Shown: one piece after another, positions 43,287 through 51,850 of the stretch | How the letters are laid out: every line of letters starts with the position of its first letter | Position numbering within the stretch: position 1 is the stretch's first letter | Source of the DNA: Nitrospirota bacterium | GTDB taxonomy: Bacteria > Nitrospirota > Nitrospiria > Nitrospirales > Nitrospiraceae | DNA length: 64,000 nucleotides | NCBI GenBank assembly: GCA_016219645.1 | Contig: JACRLR010000040.1 | Coordinates: 1 to 64,000, forward strand | Reading direction: 5' to 3' | Notes under the pieces: model-generated | Told to the model about the DNA's origin: nothing | What the model saw: the letters and a program-made list of their open reading frames with translations, nothing else | The model's database searches: none | Made by a program: the position numbers and the translations under genes

Positions 43287-43532
43287 CTAGGCTGCGAGAC
43301 CTGGGATGACATCGCCCTCTTCTTGGATCCCAATACGGTCTTGGCCAGACGCCCGCCCGGTTGAGACAACTGCAGCCCTCCCCTGTCTGAGCCGATTTCG
43401 CTCCATGACGGGATCAAAGACATGTCCGCAGTTCAGACAGCGCCAGCCGGTCAGCCACATATCTTCGGAACTCTCCAGCAGATCCATGAAGTGATCTTTC
43501 GCCATACAGCCCTGACAACGCATGCAGGTCAT
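43287..43532 (-). CDS. Small zinc-ribbon protein, 81 residues
   Basis: MTCMRCQGCMAKDHFMDLLE and WRCLNCGHVFDPVMERNR give two CxxC knuckles about 30 residues apart, followed by a flexible tail. The layout parallels the small protein at 33896-34084. GGAGGG lies before the ATG. It is the first gene on the bottom strand upstream of the pseudo-nuclease gene, but 133 nt away. Function unknown; zinc-binding is inferred from the cysteines. Confidence 0.7.
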   Translation of the reverse strand: MTCMRCQGCMAKDHFMDLLESSEDMWLTGWRCLNCGHVFDPVMERNRLRQGRAAVVSTGRASGQDRIGIQEEGDVIPGLAA

Positions 43533-43789
43533 AATGCCCTCCTTCTGTGTTCCACTAGCCAGAAGAATAAACGATTACTCCCGCGTTGGTTAGACCCCAA
43601 AAGAGTTACCTCAAATGAAGGGGGCGTCGCGCGGCCCTGATTATTTACAACGGCTTGTTGCGCAATGGCTGAGCCATCCACAGCCAGACAGGCGTGCAGA
43701 GCCCTGAAGATACGACGTTACCAGGGGATCTGTTTGGTTGAGTATGGCGTGGAATGGATGTGGAATCGTCCGTATGAGGGAAGTTGGTT

Positions 43790-43866
43790 TGGTGCCCCCG
43801 ATACGAATTGAACGTACGACAAACGGTTTAGGAAACCGCTGCTCTATCCAACTGAGCTACGGGGGC
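43790..43866 (-). tRNA. tRNA-Arg (anticodon CCT)
   Basis: A 77-nt cloverleaf on the bottom strand with encoded CCA: acceptor GCCCCCG/CGGGGGC, D arm GCTC/GAGC, anticodon stem GCGGT/ACCGT with loop TTCCTAA (anticodon CCT), T loop TTCAATT, discriminator A. It is intact and has no duplicated end nearby, so it is not an integration site here. Confidence 0.94.
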
Positions 43867-43982
43867 ATGGTGTGAATCTATCGCACTTACCGGAGGATTG
43901 GAAGGAGAGATTGGGGTGACCACCCTGTCAGCTTCGTTGTTCGCATGGAGTACTCTGGCCCCTATCTGTTCAGCCAACCTTC

Positions 43983-44381
43983 CTAGGGCGAGGTCTTATG
44001 CCCGGGCGCTGATACTCCTCCATCAACATCAGACCATTTCTTCCCGTTCACCTCTGCCCATACTTCATGGACGATTCGTTGCTCGAAGCCATACCATGCG
44101 GGCTTGCCGAGTAGTTCCTTAAGGAATTTGATGTCCGCATCCGTCAGAGTCTTCGGACGTGGTCTCATCGCGAGCACTTCGCTGGCTGCAGCAAGTTCTC
44201 TTGGCGAAGGGCGGACACGTTGCGAGCCCTGAGGCGGTTCCCCTTGCCGTGACGATTGACTCGACTGCGTTTTGTATATCTGGGTCAGTGCCACCCCTTC
44301 AGTACTCGAAGTTGCTTGCGTCGGTATCACATGAATCATGGTGACCAAGAGCACAAACCCCAACGATACGGGCAGCATCAT
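43983..44381 (-). CDS. Secreted hypothetical protein, 132 residues
   Basis: The product starts MMLPVSLGFVLLVTMIHVIP, a signal peptide probably cleaved after TQA, followed by a low-complexity Ser/Gln/Pro-rich linker and a short conserved-looking C-terminal helix region (DIKFLKELLGKPAWYGFEQRIVHEV, in two parts). No family is recognised. TGGAG lies before the ATG. Upstream in-frame codons to 44489 lack signal-like features. Confidence 0.55.
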   Translation of the reverse strand: MMLPVSLGFVLLVTMIHVIPTQATSSTEGVALTQIYKTQSSQSSRQGEPPQGSQRVRPSPRELAAASEVLAMRPRPKTLTDADIKFLKELLGKPAWYGFEQRIVHEVWAEVNGKKWSDVDGGVSAPGHKTSP

Positions 44382-44582
44382 CTGCTCCACCTCACTTCCA
44401 GTAATGATACTCGGGAAGATCGAGCGACTGGGTGACAACTCCATGTTGATCAGGAGATAGAATATAGCAAGGTGCGCCGAGACGGGCAACGGGACGAGGT
44501 GTCATGATAGTTCGCAACGACAAAGGCGGAGTATTCACAAGCAGGTTGGGATGTCGGAATGTGTGTAACGTGCCGGGTGAGA

Positions 44583-44936
44583 TTAGCCGTACCAACGAAC
44601 GGCTTGTGTGGCGCTCGACTTGCCGGCGGAGTCATCGTAAGCAAGGAGAGTCGCTGCGAGCACGGCATGGACCAGTTGGATCAAGGTTTCAACGGAGAAT
44701 GGCTTCTGGAGAAACGGTGCTTGATCCGTGCCGATTCGATAGGCTTTGCGGTCCTGTGCCGACAGGCTCGACATCAGGGTCACGCGGAACGTTCTCTTCA
44801 TAGCCAGGGTCCGTTGGATGACTTCATGACCATGGACTCGTGGATACGGATTTCCGGTTGAGGTCCTGTGAAAGCCAGGAGGACGCAGCATCAGATCGGT
44901 CAACAGCAGGTCGATCGGCTTCTGGCTGGTAGCCAT
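44583..44936 (-). pseudogene. Truncated response-regulator receiver domain
   Basis: The frame begins in mid-receiver at PIDLLLTDLML, the strand carrying the phosphoacceptor aspartate, and continues through TLMSSLSAQD, FLQKPFSVETL (the conserved lysine) to the last helix. The first strand and helix with the acidic pair are missing. Upstream in the same frame AEFLKI follows directly after the stop of the DUF4340 gene. This is the C-terminal end of a hybrid kinase or regulator truncated by deletion. The ATG at 44936 has no real ribosome-binding site. Confidence 0.6.
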
Positions 44937-44963
44937 GATCTTTAAGAATTCAGCTGTCTTTGC

Positions 44964-46331
44964 TTAGAGGGCCTTCTCCGTTTTCGCACTCAGAAGTTCG
45001 CTCTTTTTGGGAATCTGTGTGAGCAGATCCGCGCGAATCTGAAATATCCCCGAGATCCGCTGCCCCATGGCATAGGCCAATCCGTCGGCATGGCTCCCAA
45101 TCGAAAGTCTCCCTCTGCTCTTCCCATCCCTCCCTGTAGCGATAAACTCCGCAGTCGGGGTCACGAGCCCGTAGGGGGCCAATGGCCCAGCCTGCTTGCT
45201 CACCCGATCCTCAGCCGGGACATTCGCGACACGGCTGACAAACAAGTCGGTCGCCTGTTGGTCCAATTTTTCAGCAGGCCGATCTTCGAGGACCCACTCG
45301 TTTTGTTGATTGATCAGCACATATTGTTCGGTCGGGGTCTTCACGGAAAGGATGGCGATGTCCGTGTAATCGATGCCGAGCAGCCGTTTGTCCTGGAAAA
45401 CAAATAATTCCTTGGTCAGGTCCTTGATCACAGCGGCATTGACACGATAGAGGGGGCCATCGGGTCTCGTTTCCGCGATGGCCATGCCGCTATCTTCATC
45501 CGGCTTGTACAGCCTGACCGTCTGATCGCCATCGGCCGTATGAATCGCGACTTTCACCTTCGGCATGGCCAGTCTTTTGGCTAAGGCATCGCGTTCAGGT
45601 CCTGGGTCGATGATACCGAGAGCCTTGAGGTCTTCGAGCCTGAAAAGCAGGGTCCGTACCTCTGTTTGATCGGCTTCGGCTTCGATGGGGTAGCGAAGCT
45701 TCCATTTGCTCTTGGGTTTTTCCTGTCCCTTATAGAGCACAATTTCTGTGGTCGGATAGGTCAGACGGATCCGTTCGACCTCCCCCTGTAACATATGCAA
45801 GATGTCCTTACGCCGGAAGGTCATCAACGTCTTGTTCACGAAGTCTTTCGGGGCCAAAGTGGTAAGCAAAACCTTGTGATCCGTTTCACGAAGGACATAG
45901 AGTGTGGAAGAGAGAGGGCCACTATCCCCAATCAAGAAGGTCTCCCGTGCGGCGCCGGCTATGACGGTGACTTTCGTCACCGGGTTGTCGAGTCCAAAGG
46001 GAGTCAGATTGGCCGGGTGGTCCTCGACGACGCGGGTCACGGTACCTGTGGCCAAAGCCCGAATCAGATTCTGTACCTCCCGCTGATCAGCTTCTGTGGT
46101 GAGAGGCGCGGTCAATACCCAGCCCTGCTGTGGCATTCGAACGAAGACGAGTTCGTACTGATCCGTCTTGATGGTGAGTCCGGAGAGGGTCTCCTGGTCA
46201 AAGAGCAGCACCTTCTTGTCGGCTGTGTCTTGTCGCTCTTGCGATTCTTTCTCTGGAAATTCAACGATATAGAGGTACAGGCCGAGCCCGGCCAGTACAA
46301 GCACCATGATGAGTGTAGGCCAATAACGCAT
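44964..46331 (-). CDS. DUF4340-domain protein of Gld-like ABC operon
   Basis: The 455-residue protein has one N-terminal transmembrane segment (YWPTLIMVLVLAGLGLYLYI) and a large periplasmic domain of repeated beta units typical of DUF4340 (PFGLDNPVTKVTV, FLIGDSGPLSSTLYVL, RKDILHM, PYGLVTPTAEF). Such proteins accompany GldG-like proteins and an ABC-2 exporter, presumably as a periplasmic component. Its start is 4 nt from the GldG-like stop. The exact role of the complex in non-gliding bacteria is unknown. Confidence 0.85.
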   Translation of the reverse strand: MRYWPTLIMVLVLAGLGLYLYIVEFPEKESQERQDTADKKVLLFDQETLSGLTIKTDQYELVFVRMPQQGWVLTAPLTTEADQREVQNLIRALATGTVTRVVEDHPANLTPFGLDNPVTKVTVIAGAARETFLIGDSGPLSSTLYVLRETDHKVLLTTLAPKDFVNKTLMTFRRKDILHMLQGEVERIRLTYPTTEIVLYKGQEKPKSKWKLRYPIEAEADQTEVRTLLFRLEDLKALGIIDPGPERDALAKRLAMPKVKVAIHTADGDQTVRLYKPDEDSGMAIAETRPDGPLYRVNAAVIKDLTKELFVFQDKRLLGIDYTDIAILSVKTPTEQYVLINQQNEWVLEDRPAEKLDQQATDLFVSRVANVPAEDRVSKQAGPLAPYGLVTPTAEFIATGRDGKSRGRLSIGSHADGLAYAMGQRISGIFQIRADLLTQIPKKSELLSAKTEKAL

Positions 46332-46335
46332 GGAG

Positions 46336-47859
46336 TTATAGACGCCGGCGTCGGCGCCAAACCATGACGCCGGAGAACAACATAGTGGCCGGCAGGAGGA
46401 TCACTTGGAGATAGAGCAGTGCTCGTTCCTGTAAGGGATTAGGGGTAAATGGTTGGAGCGCAGAATCCCTTGGGACGATCGCCATGATGTTTCGTTCTTC
46501 AGCCAACCAAGCAGCAGTGTGGAGAAAAAAGTCGCTGTTCCCTGGAAAGTTCACGAAGGCATTGGTCGCAAATATGGAATTGCCAATGGCCACGATCGCA
46601 GGCCGGGACTTGCCTTCCTCCTGTGCGGCTTTCGGTGTAAGGGCCGCGGCCATTGGCAGGGGACCTTTTATATCCTCCTGTTCATTGAGGGTCACGACAC
46701 GGCCTTTCAAGTCAGTTTCTGCCCAGCTATTCGGCGACGTTCTGGCGAGCGGCACGAAATCCCATGCGTTGCCGGCCTGTTCATCGAAAGTAATATGTCG
46801 GGCGAGGGGAAACAGCACAGCGGCGGAGAGGTCCTGCGTAATTTCATGCTCTGTGAACGTACGGACCAGCAGAGATGTCAGATCTCCCTGGGCTAATCGA
46901 TCTTGGAGGTCGACGAGTGCCCCGGGGCCGAGTCCGAGGCCCCATCGTTTCAGCAGGGGATTCAGGTCGGCCTGCGTATCCGGGTCGATGAGCAGGAGGA
47001 GATGGCCGCCCTTTTCCACATAGCCGTGAATCCGTTCCTGTTCCTCGGGAGTCACGGGGCGACGGGGCCCAGCCACGACGAGGATCGCTGTCTGATCCGG
47101 CACAGCTTCCTCTTTGAGCAAGCTGACCGTGCCGACGTCGTAGCCCTGTCTAATCAGGATCTCTCTGGCTGCTGACAGTCCGGTCCTCTCGCGATCGTCT
47201 AGACTCGGTTCCCCATGCCCTTCGAGAAACAACACCCGTTTCTTGCTGTCTTGAGACACACGGATCAACGCCCCTGTGAGTTCTGTCTCCGATGGAGATG
47301 TGACGCGAACGGTGCGACCGGCGCTTTCAAAAATAGCCGTGTCTGTCCGCGAAATGCCGTAGTTTTGAGCGACTTTTGGCTGGCGCTCCGGATCGACAAA
47401 CGACACGGAGATCTTCGGGCTCGCTTGCCGATAGCTATCGAGTCTCTCCTTATACGATTGGTATCCGGGATCTTTTTCTCTGGTAAAGACGGTGATGTTC
47501 ACCTCGCGCGCGAGACTTCTCAACACGCGATGCGTTTGCGGCGCGAGGGAAAAGTTCTGGTTCTCCGACAGATCCCAACGAATGGAATGTCGGGCTGCGA
47601 GAAAATTCACGATTGCAAGAATGCCGATGAAGAGGAGGATCATCAGCAGACTGTTTGCGCCCATACGTGTAGAACGACGGGAGGAAAAAGCTTTCAGGCT
47701 CATGAAATGGACGAAAAAAAAGACGATCAGACACAGAAGCGCCGATCCTTCCAGGAGGCTGACCAACCAGAGTTTCTCCGGAAGGAGGCTATAACTGACC
47801 GCCCCAGCCACCGCCAGAACCACTCCGATCACACCAAGGGGAATCGTTTTGAGGTTCAT
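46336..47859 (-). CDS. GldG-like protein of ABC operon
   Basis: The 507-residue protein has about three N-terminal transmembrane segments (residues 3-~85), an ABC_transp_aux-like extracytoplasmic domain (LSENQNFSLAPQTHRVLRSL, SVVFVDPERQP-like FVDPERQPKVAQNYGI, FLEGHGEPSL) and a final transmembrane helix before RRRRRL. This corresponds to GldG in the GldAFG transporter. The ATG at 47859 overlaps the permease stop by 4 bp (ATGA); a GTG at 47865 is also possible. Confidence 0.85.
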   Translation of the reverse strand: MNLKTIPLGVIGVVLAVAGAVSYSLLPEKLWLVSLLEGSALLCLIVFFFVHFMSLKAFSSRRSTRMGANSLLMILLFIGILAIVNFLAARHSIRWDLSENQNFSLAPQTHRVLRSLAREVNITVFTREKDPGYQSYKERLDSYRQASPKISVSFVDPERQPKVAQNYGISRTDTAIFESAGRTVRVTSPSETELTGALIRVSQDSKKRVLFLEGHGEPSLDDRERTGLSAAREILIRQGYDVGTVSLLKEEAVPDQTAILVVAGPRRPVTPEEQERIHGYVEKGGHLLLLIDPDTQADLNPLLKRWGLGLGPGALVDLQDRLAQGDLTSLLVRTFTEHEITQDLSAAVLFPLARHITFDEQAGNAWDFVPLARTSPNSWAETDLKGRVVTLNEQEDIKGPLPMAAALTPKAAQEEGKSRPAIVAIGNSIFATNAFVNFPGNSDFFLHTAAWLAEERNIMAIVPRDSALQPFTPNPLQERALLYLQVILLPATMLFSGVMVWRRRRRL

Positions 47860-48623
47860 TTCCACCGTGCCGAGTCCACAACCCGGTGGGATAAAAAGAG
47901 CATCAATATCAATGCGCTAAAAAAATACACGAGGTCTTTTGTGTCAATCAGCCCGCGCACCAAGTGGTCATAATGGTCCATGAATGACAGGTACGAGACG
48001 GCTTGCCCGATGGTTGTATCCCCAAGCAGTGAGCCAAGGCCGGCAAGGAGCCAGAGAACGAGCAATAGCCCGATACTGACAAAGGCCGCGACGATCTGGT
48101 TTTCTGTCAGTGCCGAGGCCAGCACGCCGACGGAGAGAAAGAGGGCCCCGAGCAGGATCAATCCAAGATAGCCGGTCAGCACGGGATACCAATCGAAATC
48201 GCTGAACAGGGCCAGCGTAAGCGGCATGAGGCCGGTCAACCCGAGTAAGCCCAGAAACACGAGGAATACACCCATAAACTTGCCGACCACGATCTCGTTG
48301 ATACGGATCGGAGAGGTCAGCAAGAATTCAAAGGTGCGGAGTTTGCGTTCTTCGGCGAACAACCTCATCGTCAAGATCGGCAGGATAATCAGAAGGATAA
48401 ATCTGGTGCTGGCAAAGAGATTCCTGAACACCAGATCGTTCAGATTGAGTTGGGCGCTTCCCTGCATCTGCACCAACTGAATCGCCTGGGATCCGGCAAA
48501 AACGACGTAGAGATAGGCCAGCAGTCCTACGGTCAGGAGAAACACGGACCCGACGGCATACACCACGGGCGAGACAAAATACGAACGCAGCTCTTTTGCG
48601 ATAATCGCTTGGACTGGTGTCAT
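47856..48623 (-). CDS. ABC-2 type permease (GldF-like)
   Basis: The 255-residue protein has six transmembrane helices with the ABC-2 layout: an N-terminal cytoplasmic segment (PVQAIIAKELRSYF), a first long helix, the conserved RLFAEERKLRTFEFLLTSPI loop split around residue 90, and paired C-terminal helices. It matches GldF of gliding ABC transporters. The start overlaps the ATPase stop by 4 bp and the stop overlaps the GldG-like start by 4 bp, so all are co-translated. Confidence 0.9.
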   Translation of the reverse strand: MTPVQAIIAKELRSYFVSPVVYAVGSVFLLTVGLLAYLYVVFAGSQAIQLVQMQGSAQLNLNDLVFRNLFASTRFILLIILPILTMRLFAEERKLRTFEFLLTSPIRINEIVVGKFMGVFLVFLGLLGLTGLMPLTLALFSDFDWYPVLTGYLGLILLGALFLSVGVLASALTENQIVAAFVSIGLLLVLWLLAGLGSLLGDTTIGQAVSYLSFMDHYDHLVRGLIDTKDLVYFFSALILMLFLSHRVVDSARWK

Positions 48624-49600
48624 ACTGACCGGCTTGCCGGTTCTGCTGAAGCAACGACTGTGTCCGGTGCGAAGCCTTCCTCATGTCTGGTCAATTGGAG
48701 GAACACGTCTTCCAACGTCATGGAAATCGCTTTCAGTTCAAGCAGACCCCATCCGCTGGCGACAGCCAGACGGGCCACTTCTTCCCGCACGTCCCGGCCA
48801 AGTTCGCATTCCAACAGATAGGTGCCGGGGGCGTCACTCGCGAAGACATTCTGGACCCCCTGCACCGCCTTCAAGCTGCCAATCGTGTCAGCTGCCGGAG
48901 ATTTGACTGTGAGCGAAATCTTCTCAGACTGTCGCAGACGCGCCGAGAGCTGCTCAGGGGTGTCTTCGGCCACGATGCGCCCACCGCTGATAATCACGAC
49001 GCGCTGGCACACGGCGGTCGCTTCCGGAAGAATGTGGGTGCTCAGGATGACGGAATGGGATCCAGCCAGGTTCTTGATCAACTCCCGGATCTCAATAATC
49101 TGTTTCGGGTCGAGGCCGACCGTCGGTTCATCCAGGATCAAAATCGGAGGATCGTGCAGCAGAGCCTGAGCGAGGCCGACACGTTGGCGGTATCCGCGCG
49201 ACAGATTCCCGATGAGCCGCTGTTGCACCGTGCCGAGACCGAGCCGCTCGATTTCACGCTGCATGGACGAGGTGAGGATTTTTCCGCTTAAACCGCGAAG
49301 GCGGCCGACAAACTGAAGATACTCCGTGACCGTCAATTCCAGGTAGACCGGCGGAGTCTCCGGCAGGTAGCCAATCCGGCGTTTCACCTCCATTGGGTGG
49401 TCCGCACAGTCGAAGCCCGCTACCCGCGCAATGCCCTCGGTGGCCGGCATAAAGCAGGTCAGGATACGCATAGTGGTAGTCTTACCAGCCCCGTTCGGGC
49501 CCAGGAATGCCAACACCTCGCCCTTGGCAACGGAGAAACTCACACGATCGAGGGCGGTATGTTGTCCATACCGCTTCGTGATCTTTTGAACTTCAATCAT
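48620..49600 (-). CDS. ABC transporter ATP-binding protein (GldA-like)
   Basis: The 326-residue ATPase starts MIEVQKITKRYG and has Walker A GPNGAGKTT, the signature LSRGYRQRVGLAQAL, Walker B ILILDEPTVGLD and the H loop STHIL, plus a ~90-residue C-terminal domain found in ABC-2 exporter ATPases. It powers the transporter formed with the next genes. The ATG at 49600 is preferred on homology; the frame opens further to 49708. A perfect 11-bp hairpin lies 35 bp upstream. Confidence 0.93.
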   Translation of the reverse strand: MIEVQKITKRYGQHTALDRVSFSVAKGEVLAFLGPNGAGKTTTMRILTCFMPATEGIARVAGFDCADHPMEVKRRIGYLPETPPVYLELTVTEYLQFVGRLRGLSGKILTSSMQREIERLGLGTVQQRLIGNLSRGYRQRVGLAQALLHDPPILILDEPTVGLDPKQIIEIRELIKNLAGSHSVILSTHILPEATAVCQRVVIISGGRIVAEDTPEQLSARLRQSEKISLTVKSPAADTIGSLKAVQGVQNVFASDAPGTYLLECELGRDVREEVARLAVASGWGLLELKAISMTLEDVFLQLTRHEEGFAPDTVVASAEPASRSV

Positions 49601-49634
49601 CTGTGGTGATTGGATCGATTCTGTTGGGGAGTAC

Positions 49635-49669
49635 TGCCTGGTAGGCTTGCGGTCGCACCCTACCAGGCA
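49635..49669. repeat. Perfect 11-bp inverted repeat upstream of the ABC operon
   Basis: TGCCTGGTAGG (49635-49645) and CCTACCAGGCA (49659-49669) pair fully around a 13-nt loop, 35 bp before the ATPase start. It may be an operator or leader hairpin of the operon. The position on the 5' side makes a terminator unlikely unless for an unseen upstream transcript. Confidence 0.55.
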
Positions 49670-50310
49670 ACTGAGCGGCATCTTACTCAGTCGTATCGAG
49701 GCAGTCAATATCGCGCTCGCCTGGAGCTTTACAGGTTTTTTCAGCCCCGATAGAGTCCGCTCGCGCGTGGACAGGCCGATCGGAGAGGGATCGAATGACC
49801 AGGAGACATCGGGCCTGGATGGCGCTATTCGCTCTGTCTACATTGATGGTATTGCCCGCGTTCTCGTCTGACTGCGAGGCAACCGACAGACGGACCTATG
49901 CCTAAGTAAGATGATATGATTGCGAGATTGCTCCTGAGTCCGCAGTAGGCTGTTGAGAGACTCGGGTTATAGGACTGTTTCAGACACGGTGCCTCAAATC
50001 GTCCTCATCGAACGAATCCCGGGGTTGACTGCTACTAGTACTTTCTTCTATAAAGGCTCCCAAGCAAGATACTGAAAATGTCCGTGAGCAGTAGTGGGGA
50101 GGTACGGCTGGTGTGTTTCAGCGCCCTGCGGCCCACGTTCATTCTAAGCAGGACGTGCATAGGATCACGACGTACGAGCAGAACATTTTTCACCGGCACG
50201 CCTAGGGTGCCAACGACAAAATTTGTCCGTTCATTTTCGTGCAGTTTTTATCAATATATTTTTTTCTCCTTCATCCCAACGTAGGGACTAGGGATACGCT
50301 CTCGGTATTG

Positions 50311-50376
50311 TTGGACTAACAGTTGAGCCGTACTCTGGGGGAACACAGGACAGTGACCTGTGTACTGTTAGTTCAA
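50311..50376 (+). promoter_or_regulatory. Nested inverted repeat in the rlpA leader
   Basis: TTGGACTAACAGT (50311-50323) pairs with ACTGTTAGTTCAA (50364-50376) at 12 of 13 positions. Inside, ACAGG (50345-50349) and CCTGT (50357-50361) form a second hairpin. The structure ends 20 nt before the ATG and just before the AGAGG ribosome-binding site, so it lies in the mRNA leader or overlaps an operator. Confidence 0.5.
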
Positions 50377-50396
50377 CCAGAAATAAGAGGTGCTTG

Positions 50397-51239
50397 ATGC
50401 TCAGTCATTCTCTCGGAGGCAGCCGGCAGCTGCTATGGGTACTGAGTCTCGGTCTGGGATTGCTCCTGAGCGCCTGTTCATGGGTTCCTAAGGGGGCGTC
50501 TCAATTGGATGTGGGGATTGAGGATCGCGGGGTTGCATCCTGGTATGGCGAGTCATTTCATGGCAAGCAGGCGGCCAACGGCGAACTGTTCGACATGAAG
50601 GCATTGACCGCGGCCCATAGGACCCTCCCCCTCGGCAGCGTAGTGCGGGTTGTCAATCTGAAGAACGGAAAGCACGCCCATGTGAAAATCACTGACCGAG
50701 GTCCCTATGTCAAAAACAGGATCCTCGATCTTTCTCGTGGCGCAGCGGCTCAGTTAGGGATGATGGAAGGGGGCCTTTCCGTCGTACGGGTTCAGCTGGT
50801 TGGGGAGCGGCGGCCAGCTGCGCTACTCTCTTCTAAGGCCATGGAAACGGCATCCCTCGCCGTTATTCTCGGAAATCGAGCCCCATCTTGGGGTACAGAG
50901 ACATCCCTCTCAGATTGGGAAAAACCTGCTTCCCAGCTGGTCAATCCCCTTCGGCCACCTCCCGGCGATATCTGGATCCAGCAACGGGCCAGACGTTTGA
51001 TTAGCCTGCAGGCGCCAGATAACGCAGACCATGCAGAAATAACGACCGCCGTTGTTACAGGGCTGCCTCAACCAATCAGCCTAGTCGCCGTATGTTCATT
51101 TTTTGAACGGTCGTGCCTATTCCGTGAGCGGCTGACCGCCTCACCGTCTTGCGATCTAGTATCTGGCCTGACGCGCTATGCACCACGCCGCGATGTGACT
51201 CAACCTTTCCAAGGCAAGCGTCATTCCTATCTCGTGTGA
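50397..51239 (+). CDS. rlpA: RlpA-family septal lipoprotein / lytic transglycosylase
   Basis: The 280-residue lipoprotein has a signal peptide with lipobox LLSACS (cysteine near 27) and the double-psi beta-barrel RlpA domain (about 40-130): GVASWYGESFHGKQAANGE, FDMKALTAAHRTLPLG and KITDRGPYVKNRILDLSRGAA, in separate blocks, including the conserved His and Asp. RlpA cleaves peptide-free glycans at the division site in some bacteria. The C-terminal ~110 residues lack a SPOR domain and are not recognised. The ATG at 50397 follows AGAGG. Confidence 0.88.
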   Translation: MLSHSLGGSRQLLWVLSLGLGLLLSACSWVPKGASQLDVGIEDRGVASWYGESFHGKQAANGELFDMKALTAAHRTLPLGSVVRVVNLKNGKHAHVKITDRGPYVKNRILDLSRGAAAQLGMMEGGLSVVRVQLVGERRPAALLSSKAMETASLAVILGNRAPSWGTETSLSDWEKPASQLVNPLRPPPGDIWIQQRARRLISLQAPDNADHAEITTAVVTGLPQPISLVAVCSFFERSCLFRERLTASPSCDLVSGLTRYAPRRDVTQPFQGKRHSYLV

Positions 51240-51365
51240 GGGCTGAAGCCTAACCAGATACAAGGCGCAACTCACCAGAAACAAAAGACAATCTCGAACG
51301 GCCCCGCGAAGCGTCGGCTCAAGCAGACCACCAACTGGTGGACACCGGCGTTATCCTGCTAGTTG

Positions 51366-51833
51366 CTACACCCAATCAGTGGGTGCCTTAGTCGGCTGTT
51401 CAGTCACCTGCCCGGCAAGCGAGTCACGAATCGTCCGACTCACCTCATCGATCGCTCCCGCCTCCGAAACCGGAACGATCCAGGCATCTGCCGGCTCCAG
51501 TTCAATACGATAGTGTCTCTTCCCAGTGGAGAACCATTCGATGTACGGATGAGGCACAAGGTTCGGGTGAGGGTCGAACGAAATCAAGTTCACATCCCCA
51601 ATCTGCGGATTTTCCATATCACCAAGCAGCTGTCCGGCCAAATCCTCGTCCTCAAACCGGCGATTCCGAAACTGAATGACCTGCCCCGCGATATCGGCCT
51701 TGAAATTTCCCCGCAAATACATATCAACAGGACCGATCACCGCAAACACGATCCGCCCCACGATCGTACCGTCAACACGATTATCCAGAAACCCCTCCTG
51801 CACCCAGCGTCCATTGCCAAATTTTTGTGCCAT
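51366..51833 (-). CDS. Hypothetical protein, 155 residues
   Basis: A soluble protein starting MAQKFGNGRWVQEGFLDNRV, with beta-rich sequence (GTIVGRIVFAVIGPVDMYLRGN, split over residues 22-43) and a WFSTGKRHYRIELEPADAW segment. No family is recognised. An AGGAG site precedes the ATG at 51833. The same frame continues open upstream in antisense-like sequence overlapping the EamA gene, but start and ribosome-binding site fix this smaller protein. It follows the EamA gene by 17 nt, probably one transcript. Confidence 0.65.
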   Translation of the reverse strand: MAQKFGNGRWVQEGFLDNRVDGTIVGRIVFAVIGPVDMYLRGNFKADIAGQVIQFRNRRFEDEDLAGQLLGDMENPQIGDVNLISFDPHPNLVPHPYIEWFSTGKRHYRIELEPADAWIVPVSEAGAIDEVSRTIRDSLAGQVTEQPTKAPTDWV

Positions 51834-51850
51834 CTGACTCCTATAACGAG

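Larger units (their letters stand above)
49601..50396. other. Long intergenic region before rlpA
   Basis: Nearly 800 bases without a supportable gene. It contains two well-formed inverted repeats, described separately (49635-49669 and 50311-50376), and an AT-rich run (TATATTTTTTT near 50256-50266). Short frames such as 49647-49871 and 50078-50284 have no signal or domain. It should carry divergent promoters for the ABC operon and rlpA. Confidence 0.6.

Noticed and set aside
47215-47973. A 252-codon top-strand frame antisense to the GldG-like gene
   Set aside because: The bottom-strand protein has family motifs and coupled neighbours.
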